Source: an uncultured Oscillospiraceae bacterium (GTDB lineage Bacteria > Bacillota > Clostridia > Oscillospirales > Oscillospiraceae). From it: a DNA stretch of 42,577 nt. The notes under the pieces were generated by a model that worked only from the letters and a program-made list of their open reading frames with translations, ran no database searches and had not been told where the DNA came from. The stretch lies in NCBI GenBank assembly GCA_900764755.1, contig CAAFPE010000075.1, forward strand, positions 1 to 42,577, written 5' to 3'. A program made the translations under genes and the position numbers. Below are positions 15,411 to 23,412 of the stretch, piece after piece; position 1 is the first letter of the stretch; each line of letters begins with the position of its first letter.

Positions 15411-16448
15411 TCAGGGCAAAGAGAGCAGATCGGCGGTCAGGGCATCCACGGCGGCCGGATCGGTGGCCCAGCTGGTGCAGAAGCGGACCACTGCCCGGTC
15501 ATCGTCCAGTTGCTCCCAGAGGGTGAAGGCGTACTTCTCCTCCAACCGCTCCCGCTGGGCTCGGGTCAGGATGGGGAACTGCTGGTTGGTGTGGGAGGCG
15601 AAGTGGAGGGAGAGGCCCCGCCGGAGGCAGGCCTCCCGGATGCGCAGGGCCTGCTCCACACCGTGGCGGCCCAGCTGCCGGTATAGATTGTCCTCAAACA
15701 GCGCCTCGAACTGGAGGCCCAGCAATCGGCCCTTGGCCAGCATTCCGCCGTGGCGCTTGATGCAGTATCGGAAATCCCTCTGAAGGGCGGGATTGGAGAT
15801 GACCACCGCCTCGCCGAACAGGGCCCCCACCTTGGTGCCGCCGATGTAGAACACGTCGGTCAGCCGGGCCAGGTCAGTGAGCTCCACGTCGTTCCCCGGC
15901 GCGGCCAGCCCATAGCCGCACCGGGCCCCGTCGATGTACAGATACATCCCATACCGGCCGCAGACGGCCCGGAAGTCCTCCAGCTCCGCCCGGGAATACA
16001 GCAGCCCAGTCTCGGTGGGCTGGGAGAGGTACAGCATACCGGGCTGGACGGTGTGCTCCTGAGTGGGATCGGCCCAATGGGCGGCGCAGAACCGCTCCAC
16101 CTGCTCCGGAGTGATCTTGCCGTCCTGGGAGGGGAGGGGGAGCACCTTGTGGCCGGTGGCCTCAATGGCCCCGGTCTCATGGGTATTGATGTGCCCGGTC
16201 TGGGCGCACAGCACCCCCTGATAGGGGCGCAGGGCGGCGGAGATCACCGTCTGATTGGCCTGGGTACCGCCCACCAAAAATTCCACCGCGGCCTGGGGAG
16301 CGCCGCAGGCCTCCCGGATCAGCTCCCGGGCACGCTGGCAGTGTTCATCCACGGCGTAGCCGGGGGTCTGCTCCAGATTGGTCCGGGTCAGCCGCTCCAG
16401 AAGCTGGGGCGCGGCCCCCTCGGCGTAGTCACACTCGAACCGGATCAT
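15411..16448 (-). CDS. Threonine aldolase-like PLP enzyme
   Basis: A 345-residue fold-type I PLP enzyme of the beta-eliminating lyase/low-specificity threonine aldolase family (beta-hydroxy amino acid to glycine plus aldehyde). The cofactor lysine is Lys206 in YIGGTKVGALFGE, the ring-contacting aspartate Asp173 is in YIDGARCGYGL, and the N-terminal FLVGGTQANQ loop is typical. The start is ATG at 16448, overlapping the peroxiredoxin stop as ATGA. It is last in a YaaA-BCP-aldolase operon. Confidence 0.88.
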   Translation of the reverse strand: MIRFECDYAEGAAPQLLERLTRTNLEQTPGYAVDEHCQRARELIREACGAPQAAVEFLVGGTQANQTVISAALRPYQGVLCAQTGHINTHETGAIEATGHKVLPLPSQDGKITPEQVERFCAAHWADPTQEHTVQPGMLYLSQPTETGLLYSRAELEDFRAVCGRYGMYLYIDGARCGYGLAAPGNDVELTDLARLTDVFYIGGTKVGALFGEAVVISNPALQRDFRYCIKRHGGMLAKGRLLGLQFEALFEDNLYRQLGRHGVEQALRIREACLRRGLSLHFASHTNQQFPILTRAQRERLEEKYAFTLWEQLDDDRAVVRFCTSWATDPAAVDALTADLLSLP

Positions 16449-16924
16449 TGGACCGCCTCCTCTCCGCACCGGAGCAGGGCCAGCACGTCCGCCGGATTCT
16501 GGTCCGGCTTGACCTTGGGCATGACGGCGCGGACGATCCCGGTCCCGTCGATGAGATAGGTGGTGCGGACGACGCCCATGCTCACCTTCCCGTACAGCTT
16601 TTTCTCCTGCCAGACGCCGTAGGCCTCCAGGACGGTCCGCTCCGGGTCGGAGAGCAGGCGGAAGGGCAGACCGTTTTTCTGGATGAACCGCAGGTGGGAG
16701 GCCGAGGAATCCCGGCTCACCCCCAGCACCACCGCGCCCAGCGCCCGCAGCTCCTCGTGAATGCCGGCGAAGGCGAGGGCCTGGCGGGTGCAGCCGGGCG
16801 TGCTGTCCTTGGGATAGAAATAGAGCACCACTGTCTGCCCCCGGAAATCCGACAGGGAGACGGGTTCCCCGTTCTGGTCCGGAAGGGTAAAGTCCGGCGC
16901 CTGGCTTCCGATCTCTAACATCAT
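16445..16924 (-). CDS. Peroxiredoxin, BCP type
   Basis: A 159-residue thiol peroxidase of the BCP/PrxQ family. The peroxidatic cysteine is Cys45 in DSTPGCTRQA. Many BCPs have a resolving cysteine five residues later, but here that position is Leu50, so this is a 1-Cys type or uses another thiol (Cys153 near the C terminus is the only obvious alternative). AAGGAGG lies seven bases before the first ATG, which overlaps the YaaA stop. It and YaaA form an oxidative-stress pair. Confidence 0.92.
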   Translation of the reverse strand: MMLEIGSQAPDFTLPDQNGEPVSLSDFRGQTVVLYFYPKDSTPGCTRQALAFAGIHEELRALGAVVLGVSRDSSASHLRFIQKNGLPFRLLSDPERTVLEAYGVWQEKKLYGKVSMGVVRTTYLIDGTGIVRAVMPKVKPDQNPADVLALLRCGEEAVQ

Positions 16925-17676
16925 GTGTCATCCTCCTTCAAAAATACATACCGTCCGGGGCCGGAGTGCTCCGGTGAGAAGCGGTAGCCCAGATCCCGGA
17001 ACTCCCGCAGCTCCTCCACCTGGGTGACTGCCCGCTCCGCCATCCAGCGGACCATCTGCCCCCGGGCCATTTTACAGGGAGCGCCCTGTTCCACCACCCG
17101 GCCGTCCGGCCGGAGCCTGCCAAAGACGCAGGCGACCAACGGGACGCCCCGGGGCAGATGGGGGACCACCGCCCGGCTGTACTCCCGGGAGGCCAGGTCT
17201 ACCACCGGCCCGTCCCCGGGCTCCAGGGCCCGGGCCAGCTTGTCCCCCCAGAAGCCGTACAGGTCCCGCGCGCCGTCTGTTTCCAGCTTGGCCCCCATCT
17301 CCAGCCGGTAGGGAGTCACCCCATCGAAGGGGCGAAGCACACCATAAAAGCCGGACAGGATGCGCAGATGGGCCTGGAGATAGTCGTACTGGCTCTGTTC
17401 CAGGACGCCGGGGGCCATGTACTGGTACTGGAGCCCCACATAGGACAGCAGGGCCGGGGTCAGCTGCCGCCGCAGGTCCATGTCCCGCAGCCGCTCCAGA
17501 TTCTGGGCGGCAATGGCGTCGCTGCACCGCCACAGGGCCTGGAGTTCTCCGGGCGTCATGGCGCGCAGGGCGGCCAGGAGGCGCTCCGTCTCCGGAAGGA
17601 GGGCGGGGAGGGCCTCCGGGGCCAGGGTGTCCGGGTCGGACCGCATCTTTTTTGCCGGGGAGATGAGGATCTTCAT
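16921..17676 (-). CDS. yaaA: YaaA family peroxide stress protein
   Basis: A 251-residue UPF0246/YaaA protein. The opening MKILISPAKKM is diagnostic, and RILSGFYGVLRPFDGVTPYRLEMG, LYGFWGDKL and VVDLASREYS follow. In E. coli YaaA limits free iron and damage after peroxide exposure and binds DNA in vitro. It is first in the operon with the peroxiredoxin, which fits that role. Confidence 0.95.
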   Translation of the reverse strand: MKILISPAKKMRSDPDTLAPEALPALLPETERLLAALRAMTPGELQALWRCSDAIAAQNLERLRDMDLRRQLTPALLSYVGLQYQYMAPGVLEQSQYDYLQAHLRILSGFYGVLRPFDGVTPYRLEMGAKLETDGARDLYGFWGDKLARALEPGDGPVVDLASREYSRAVVPHLPRGVPLVACVFGRLRPDGRVVEQGAPCKMARGQMVRWMAERAVTQVEELREFRDLGYRFSPEHSGPGRYVFLKEDDT

Positions 17677-17728
17677 AGTGCCTCCTGAAGCCTGGAGCCG
17701 GGTGGACCAGTGCAGGCATTTTATTTGT

Positions 17729-17757
17729 ATCCTACACCAGACGCGGCAGTTTTACAA
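17729..17757 (-). promoter_or_regulatory. Probable promoter of the yaaA-bcp-aldolase operon
   Basis: On the minus strand, TTGTAA (-35), 17-base spacer, TAGGAT (-10), about 50 bases before the yaaA ATG. Confidence 0.5.
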
Positions 17758-17762
17758 GAAAA

Positions 17763-17791
17763 TTTACAGGCGGGGACCGCTCTGCTATACT
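17763..17791 (+). promoter_or_regulatory. Sigma-A-type promoter upstream of the MerR remnant
   Basis: TTTACA (-35), 17-base spacer, TATACT (-10). Shortly downstream a GGGAGGGG site precedes an eight-codon frame (17801-17827, MVPMVKKV), which may be a leader peptide or chance. Confidence 0.5.
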
Positions 17792-17836
17792 GGGAGGGGC
17801 ATGGTCCCGATGGTGAAAAAAGTTTGAAAAAAGCCC

Positions 17837-17867
17837 TTGACCTTGCCGTAACGGCAGAGGCTACAAT
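17837..17867 (+). promoter_or_regulatory. MerR-type promoter with 19-bp spacer
   Basis: TTGACC (-35), a 19-base spacer containing the dyad CTTGCCGT/ACGGCAGAG, and TACAAT (-10). The overlong spacer with an inverted repeat is the classic site where MerR regulators untwist DNA to activate. It indicates autoregulation by the adjacent MerR gene when it was intact. Confidence 0.85.
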
Positions 17868-17888
17868 GGGGGCTGAGGAGGGATCAGC

Positions 17889-18294
17889 ATGGAATATTCC
17901 ATTCAAGCACTGGCGCGCCTGTCCGGAGTGACCACCCGCACCCTGCGCTGGTACGACCAGATCGGTCTGCTCAAGCCCGGCCGCGTGGCGGAAAACGGAT
18001 ACCGCCGCTACGGCCCGGCCCAGGTGGACCGGCCTGGGAGAGGACATCCGGGCGGGGCTGGAGCGTGCTGTTACGGCGGGACTGTCCCCCGAGGGGGAGG
18101 AGGGACGGCGCATCGCCGCCCTGCACCGGCGGTGGCTGACCCTGACCGGGAGCCGGTACGACCCGGGGAAGCACCGGGGACTGGCCGCCCTCTATACGGA
18201 GGACCCCCGCTTCACAGCCTACTACGACCGGAGCCTTCTGGGCTGTGCCCGGTTCCTGCGGGCTGCGGTGGAACACTGGGCGGAGAAGCTGTGA
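17889..18294 (+). pseudogene. Broken MerR/TipAS-family regulator (internal deletion)
   Basis: The first 48 codons encode an intact MerR winged helix-turn-helix (YSIQALARLSGVTTRTLRWYDQIGLLKPG...GYRRYGPAQVDR). The linker helix and the first part of the TipAS ligand domain are missing. The end of TipAS (ALHRRWL..., YTEDPRFTAYYDRSLLGCARFLRAAV) continues in another frame to a TGA at 18292-18294. Total coding length is about 135 codons against roughly 250 in full TipAL-type proteins. The junction AGGTGGACCGG reads as QVDR in one frame and RWTG in the other, suggesting deletion between short repeats. The original frame stays open to 18449 as nonsense. Confidence 0.88.
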
Positions 18295-18298
18295 TACA

Positions 18299-18342
18299 CC
18301 ATAACAAGGGGCCGGAGCATGATGTTCCGGCCCCTTGTTATG
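18299..18342. terminator. Bidirectional stem-loop terminator after the MerR remnant
   Basis: CCATAACAAGGGGCCGGA and TCCGGCCCCTTGTTATGG form an 18-bp perfect stem around a 8-9 base loop, just past the TipAS stop. The T tract is weak but the stem is very stable. Confidence 0.75.
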
Positions 18343-18357
18343 GAAGTTCTAGAAAAA

Positions 18358-18385
18358 GCCCCGTCCGGAAAAAAACGGACGGGGC
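18358..18385 (-). terminator. Terminator of the DAACS symporter gene
   Basis: GCCCCGTCCG and CGGACGGGGC form a 10-bp stem with an 8-base loop. On the minus strand TTTTTCT follows. It lies 34 bases past the symporter stop. Confidence 0.88.
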
Positions 18386-18418
18386 AGATCGGCAACATGG
18401 AGCCGGGAGGAGCGGGGT

Positions 18419-19624
18419 TCACAGGATCTCCACGGACTGGACCTCCTGAATGTTATGCTTCTTGGCGTAGCCGGTGAGCATCAGGGTGAGCGCGCCGTCG
18501 CCGGTGACATTGCAGGCGGTGCCGAAGCTGTCCTGAAGGGCGAAAATGGTCATCATCAGGCCGGTGCCCGTGTCGTCAAAGCCCAGCACGCTGATAATCA
18601 GGCCCAGGGAGGCCATCACGGTGCCGCCGGGGACGCCGGGCGCGCCCACGGCAAAGACACCCAGCAGGACGCAGAACAGGACCATGGTCATGGGGGCGGG
18701 CAGCTGGCCGTACAGCACCTTGGAGACAGTCATGACGAAGAATACCTCGGTGAGCACAGAGCCGCACAGGTGAATGTTGGCAAACAGGGGGATGCCGAAG
18801 TCCACCATGTCCCGGCGGAGGACAGAGGACTTGTGGGCACCGCGCAGAGCCACTGCCAGGGTGGCGGCGGAGGACATGGTGCCCACAGCGGTGAGGTAGG
18901 CAGGGCCGTAATGCCGCAGGACCTCCCAGGGGTTGGAGCCGGAATAGGCTCCGGCCAGGCCGTACAATACGGCCAGCCAGATGTAATGGCCCACCATGAC
19001 GATCAGGATGACGATGAGGAACACCGGCAGCTGCCGGGTGATGGAGCCCTCATAGGCCAGGCTGGTGAAGGTGCCGGCGATGAAGAAGGGCAGAATGGGG
19101 ATGATCACCCGGGTCACGATGTCCAGCACGATGCGCTGGAACTCCTCCAGGAGCCGGGTGACGGCCTCGGCCTTGGCCCAGGTGGCGGCCAGGCCCACCA
19201 GCACAGAGAACACCAGGGCGGACATCACCGACATGACCGGGGCGATCTCCAGATTGAACAGCAGCTTGGGGAGCTGGTTGAGTCCCTCCGCCGCCGACTG
19301 GATGGACAGGGCGGGGATGATGGCATAGCCCGCCGCCATGGACATCAGGGCCGCGCACACCGAGGAGGTGTAGGCCAGCACCAAGGCCAGAGCCAGCATC
19401 CGGGAGGCGTTCTGCTTTAGCCGGGTGATGGAGGGGGCGATGAAGCCAATGATGATCAGGGGGACACAGAAGTTGATGAGAGAGCCCAGGAGCTCCTTGA
19501 GGGTCAGCACCACCTGTATCACCTGGCCGCCATAGGCAAAGCCGGAGGCCCAGAGGCCCAGAATGATGCCCGCTACGACGCCGATCAGCAGACGGAAGGG
19601 CAGACTCTTAAAGATACTGTTCAT
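18419..19624 (-). CDS. Dicarboxylate/amino acid:cation symporter (DAACS family)
   Basis: A 401-residue membrane protein of the glutamate/serine transporter family (GltP/SstT). Helices, a Ser-rich HP1-like turn (GTMSSAATLAVAL) and NVTGDGAL in the predicted TM8 fit the fold. The usual sodium-site NMDG stretch reads NIHLCGS here, and the TM8 arginine that binds acidic side chains in glutamate carriers is not seen. This points to a neutral substrate (SstT-like) or a divergent branch. ATG at 19624 has GGGGAG eight bases upstream; the longer frame upstream lacks a signal. It has its own promoter and terminator. Confidence 0.85.
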   Translation of the reverse strand: MNSIFKSLPFRLLIGVVAGIILGLWASGFAYGGQVIQVVLTLKELLGSLINFCVPLIIIGFIAPSITRLKQNASRMLALALVLAYTSSVCAALMSMAAGYAIIPALSIQSAAEGLNQLPKLLFNLEIAPVMSVMSALVFSVLVGLAATWAKAEAVTRLLEEFQRIVLDIVTRVIIPILPFFIAGTFTSLAYEGSITRQLPVFLIVILIVMVGHYIWLAVLYGLAGAYSGSNPWEVLRHYGPAYLTAVGTMSSAATLAVALRGAHKSSVLRRDMVDFGIPLFANIHLCGSVLTEVFFVMTVSKVLYGQLPAPMTMVLFCVLLGVFAVGAPGVPGGTVMASLGLIISVLGFDDTGTGLMMTIFALQDSFGTACNVTGDGALTLMLTGYAKKHNIQEVQSVEIL

Positions 19625-19770
19625 AGATAACACTCCCCTAATTGTATTCCAGTTCCCCCGCCGCACTGGGGCCCTGCGGTGTCCGCAGGAATTTTCAGGT
19701 GGGACTGGGAGGATTGAAACGGCCGGACCGGCCCACACACAGGTCCCGGGACGGGCCCGGGTTCGGGTCC

Positions 19771-19799
19771 AGTATACCATATTCCGCTGGGGCGCTCAA
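19771..19799 (-). promoter_or_regulatory. Promoter of the DAACS symporter gene
   Basis: On the minus strand, TTGAGC (-35), 17-base spacer, TATACT (-10), about 150 bases before the ATG. Confidence 0.6.
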
Positions 19800-19895
19800 G
19801 GGAAAAACGTCTCTCTGGGCCGAAGGGGCACAGGGGGCGTGCCGGGGGAAAAACCAGATCGGGGACCGGAGCGGAGAGGCCGGGAAAACCCAGGA

Positions 19896-19923
19896 TGGAC
19901 AAAAACGCAAAATATGGTATAAT
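19896..19923 (+). promoter_or_regulatory. Promoter of the class A PBP gene
   Basis: TGGACA (-35), 16-base spacer, TATAAT (-10). The predicted start is near 19930, giving a leader of about 135 bases. The remainder of 19625-20066 is GC-rich without a supported gene. Confidence 0.7.
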
Positions 19924-20066
19924 ATATACTGATTTTTTGTTGCCCGAGGTGCGTGTCCAGTCCCTTTCCAGGGAGAGACGCGCCCCGGGGGAGATCAAAA
20001 GCGACCATCACCATGGACATTGGGCGCGCCGGCAGCCGGCTGCGCCGCAGGTTCGGAGGGATTTCT

Positions 20067-22724
20067 GTGTCTGAACAAAACTATTCTTCTCATGCATCCG
20101 GGGAGGAGCGCCGGCCCCGGTCCCGCAGCGGCTCCGGCCAGCGGTCCGGAGATGGGCCCCGCCGCCCGAAAAAGGGGCGCGGCCGGGGCGGACTTGCACT
20201 GCGGGTGATCGGCACCCTGCTGCTCATTGCCATGACCACCGGGGCCATCCTGTGCTGCTTCGGGGCTGTCTATGTCCGGACGGTCATCATCCCCAACGCC
20301 TCGCTGGACCTGGGGGACTTCACCCTGCGGGAAAACAGCGTGATGTACTATGCGGATGACAGCGGCCAGTATCAGGAGCTGGGACAGGTGCTCACCTCCA
20401 TCAGCTCCCAGTGGGTGGAGTATGAGGAGATCCCGGAGGATCTGAAGAACGCGGCCGTCGCCATTGAGGACCGGCGCTTCCCGACACACAACGGCGTGGA
20501 CTGGTGGCGCACTGCACAGGCGGTATTCAGTATGTTCACCGGCGGAGACATCCAGGGCGGCTCCACCATCACCCAGCAGCTCATCAAGAATCTGACGGAT
20601 GACAATGAGACCACCGTGAAGCGGAAGGTGACGGAGATCTTCCGGGCACTGGAGTTTGACCGCAACTATGACAAGGATACCACGCTGCTGTGGTATCTGA
20701 ACGTCATCCCCCTGGGCGCCGGTTGCGAGGGTGTGGGGGCTGCAGCCAACAAATATTTTGGAAAGCCGGTGTCCGAGCTGACCCTGGCCGAGTGCGCCAG
20801 TCTCATCGCCATCACCAACAACCCCTCCAAATACGGCCCGTACTCCCTGGCCAAGGTGGCCAACAGCGAGGGGGAGCTGTGGGACAGCAAGCAGTGGAAC
20901 AAGTACCGCCAGGAGGTCATTTTGAACCAGATGCTCAAGGAGGGGTACATCACCCAGGAGGAGCACGACCAGGCGGTGGCCCAGGAGCTGGTCTTTGTGG
21001 GGGTGGAGGCAGACTCCAGCAGCGACCTAGAGAGTACAGAGAATATCTACTCCTGGTATGAGGAACAGGTCATCTCTGACGTGATGGAGGATCTGCAGGC
21101 GAAGTACGACTACTCCGATAAGGTGGCTAGCCAGATGCTGGCCAGCGGCGGTCTGCGGATCTATACCTGCATCGACCCGGAGGTCCAGAAAAAGGCGGAG
21201 GCCGTCTACGGGGACGAGGAGCTTCTGCGCTATGTCTCCAAAAAGACTGGGCAGCGTCTTCAGTCGGCCATTACCATCATTGACAATGAGACTGGGGACA
21301 TCGCCGCCCTGGTGGGCCGGATCGGAGCAAAGGAGATCAACCGGGGCCTGAACCTGGCTACCGACGCCAAGCGGCAGCCCGGCTCCTCCATCAAGCCCCT
21401 GTCCGCCTATGCTCCGGCCATCGAGATGGGTCTGATGAGCCCCATCACCGTCGTGCCTGACTACCCCTATCAGGTGCTGGGCGGCAAGGCGTGGCCGGTG
21501 AACGTGGACGGCGTCTACCGGGGACAGGTGACAGTAAACCAGGCAGTGGAGGACTCCTATAACACGGTGGCAGTGCGCACTGTGGCCCAGGTGACCCCGG
21601 CCAAGGCCTTTGAATTTGCCACCCAGCGCTTCCACCTGCCGCTGGAGAGCGGCCGCATGGTGAACGGCGAGGTGAAGGGGGACATCGGCATTGCCCCCCT
21701 GGCCATGGGCGGCCTGACTGACGGTGTCAGTACCCGGGATATGGCCAACGCATTCGCTGCATTCCCCAATGGGGGCATCTATCGCCAGGCCCGCACTTAT
21801 ACCAAGGTGGAGAACAGCAAGGGAGAGGTCATCCTGGACAACACCCGGGAGGACTCGGTGGCAGTGAAGGACACCACCGCCTATTATATCAACTCCATGC
21901 TCACCAATGTGGTGAGCAGCGGCGGCGGCACGGAGGCCCGCATCAGCGGTATGACCACCGCCGGTAAGACAGGTACAACAGACACCAAGGACAACCGCTG
22001 GTTCGTGGGCTATACTCCTTACTATACCGCGGCGGTCTGGGTGGGCTATGAGACGCCGGAGCGGGTCCCCGCCCCAGGCAACCCTGCGGCCCAGGTGTTC
22101 AAAAAGGTGATGACTCCCATCCATGAGGGGCTGGCGAACCAGAAATTCCCCCAGGTCAGCGGCCTGGTCAGTGTCTCTTACTGCATGGATTGCGGTGGGG
22201 AGGCCATTGAGGCCTGTCAGTACGACTCCAGAGGGAGCTCCCGTATCGCCACTGGCTATGTGTTCCCGGAGGACCGTCCCTCCTTCGTATGCAGCTGCCA
22301 CTCCCTGAAGGAGGGCTCCAACTCTATGGCGCGGGTGTGCGTGGACGACCCCATTTTGGACGCCAACGGAGAATTTACCGGCTTCTATCGGGCGGCAGGT
22401 CCCTACTGTCCGGAGGTGAGCGTGCGCACTCTGTGTTATCTGAATTTGGAGCGGGAGAGCGTGGGCGGCGCCGTGGCCAAGGACAGCAGCGCCTTCTACT
22501 CCGCCTATCTGGCGGCATCAGGAGGGCAGGGCTGCACCGTGCACAGCAATGAGCCCAGTACGGAGATCCCGGAGCCCGGCGGTCCCGGGGACTCGGAGGA
22601 GCCCGGCGGCATAGAGCCGGGTAAACCTGGTACAGACGACCCGGCGCTGCCGCCGGACCCGGGAAGCTCCGGAGGACACGGGGAGCTGATCAACCCAGAG
22701 ACCGGGGTGCCCTACGGCTACTGA
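20067..22724 (+). CDS. Class A penicillin-binding protein (PBP1A type)
   Basis: An 885-residue bifunctional peptidoglycan synthase. It has a basic cytoplasmic tail (1-42), one membrane helix (43-70), and a GT51 glycosyltransferase with catalytic Glu134 in AIEDRRFPTHNG and QGGSTITQQLIKNL. The transpeptidase has SxxK Ser440-Lys443 (GSSIK), SYN at 497-499 and KTG from Lys634. A Pro/Gly/Glu-rich C-terminal tail follows. GTG at 20067 is chosen because GGAGGG sits six bases upstream; the longer frame has none. It polymerises lipid II made by the mraY/murG genes further along. Monocistronic, between its promoter and a terminator. Confidence 0.95.
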   Translation: MSEQNYSSHASGEERRPRSRSGSGQRSGDGPRRPKKGRGRGGLALRVIGTLLLIAMTTGAILCCFGAVYVRTVIIPNASLDLGDFTLRENSVMYYADDSGQYQELGQVLTSISSQWVEYEEIPEDLKNAAVAIEDRRFPTHNGVDWWRTAQAVFSMFTGGDIQGGSTITQQLIKNLTDDNETTVKRKVTEIFRALEFDRNYDKDTTLLWYLNVIPLGAGCEGVGAAANKYFGKPVSELTLAECASLIAITNNPSKYGPYSLAKVANSEGELWDSKQWNKYRQEVILNQMLKEGYITQEEHDQAVAQELVFVGVEADSSSDLESTENIYSWYEEQVISDVMEDLQAKYDYSDKVASQMLASGGLRIYTCIDPEVQKKAEAVYGDEELLRYVSKKTGQRLQSAITIIDNETGDIAALVGRIGAKEINRGLNLATDAKRQPGSSIKPLSAYAPAIEMGLMSPITVVPDYPYQVLGGKAWPVNVDGVYRGQVTVNQAVEDSYNTVAVRTVAQVTPAKAFEFATQRFHLPLESGRMVNGEVKGDIGIAPLAMGGLTDGVSTRDMANAFAAFPNGGIYRQARTYTKVENSKGEVILDNTREDSVAVKDTTAYYINSMLTNVVSSGGGTEARISGMTTAGKTGTTDTKDNRWFVGYTPYYTAAVWVGYETPERVPAPGNPAAQVFKKVMTPIHEGLANQKFPQVSGLVSVSYCMDCGGEAIEACQYDSRGSSRIATGYVFPEDRPSFVCSCHSLKEGSNSMARVCVDDPILDANGEFTGFYRAAGPYCPEVSVRTLCYLNLERESVGGAVAKDSSAFYSAYLAASGGQGCTVHSNEPSTEIPEPGGPGDSEEPGGIEPGKPGTDDPALPPDPGSSGGHGELINPETGVPYGY

Positions 22725-22727
22725 TCT

Positions 22728-22768
22728 CAACAGCGGGAGGAGCGCAGGCTCCTCCCGCTGTTGGTTTC
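22728..22768 (+). terminator. Terminator after the class A PBP gene
   Basis: CAACAGCGGGAGGAGC and GCTCCTCCCGCTGTTG form a 16-bp stem around a 4-base loop, followed by GTTTCCC. The T run is short. Confidence 0.85.
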
Positions 22769-22843
22769 CCGGCGTGTTGTGAAAAACGACAAATATCCCC
22801 TGGGTTTTCCGGGGAAAATCTATGCGGAGGATGTGTTTCGTCG

Positions 22844-22872
22844 TTGCATCCCCGGGGAAGATATGTTAAAAT
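22844..22872 (+). promoter_or_regulatory. Probable promoter of the ACT-hom-lysC unit
   Basis: TTGCAT (-35), 17-base spacer, TAAAAT (-10), about 65 bases before the ACT-domain gene. Confidence 0.55.
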
Positions 22873-22938
22873 AGACCACAGCACAAAAACAAATGGCCGC
22901 GGCAGGCGGACAACGGGGCACGGGATGGAGGAGCCACT

Positions 22939-23379
22939 ATGAAACAGACGGCAGGATACTTTATTGTGGAGGCCTCTGCCATGCCGGAGATCTTCCGCAA
23001 GGTGGCGGAGGCTAAACGCCTTTTGGAGACGGGCGAGGAGACCACAGTGAACCGGGCGGCCCAGGCCGTGGGCATCAGCCGCAGCGCCTATTACAAGTAC
23101 AAGGATGCGGTGCGCCCCTTCAATGATATGCTCCATGGAAGGATCGTCACCTTTCAGACGATGCTGAAGGATGAGCCGGGGATCCTGTCCGGGCTGCTCA
23201 ATGTCTTTGCCGGAACGGGGGTAAACATCCTGACCATCAATCAGAACATCCCGGTCAACGGATGTGCGGTGGTGACCATCACGGCGGAGACCTCTGCCCT
23301 CCAGCGGTCCTTGGAGGATATGCTGGATGCGGCGGCGGGCAGTCCGGGTGTGCTGAAGTGCGAGATCCTGGCCGGTTAA
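22939..23379 (+). CDS. ACT domain-containing protein (UPF0735/PheB-like)
   Basis: A 146-residue protein with an N-terminal helix-turn-helix-like segment (TVNRAAQAVGISRSAYYKYKDAV, about 36-58) and a C-terminal ACT domain (about 70-145: IVTFQTMLKDEPGILSGLLNVFAGTG). This is the PheB/UPF0735 arrangement, often next to hom in Firmicutes. A role as an amino-acid-sensing regulator of the aspartate pathway is likely but unproven. GGAGG precedes the ATG. It is followed after 33 bases by homoserine dehydrogenase. Confidence 0.9.
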   Translation: MKQTAGYFIVEASAMPEIFRKVAEAKRLLETGEETTVNRAAQAVGISRSAYYKYKDAVRPFNDMLHGRIVTFQTMLKDEPGILSGLLNVFAGTGVNILTINQNIPVNGCAVVTITAETSALQRSLEDMLDAAAGSPGVLKCEILAG

Positions 23380-23412
23380 GGCGGCTGGCAGATGCAGAAT
23401 GAGGTGAACGGA

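Noticed and set aside
16449..16931. N-terminal extension of the threonine aldolase frame back to 16931
   Set aside because: The added residues are low-complexity Gly/Arg/Pro and overlap the peroxiredoxin gene; the ATG at 16448 overlaps its stop as ATGA and begins the real protein.
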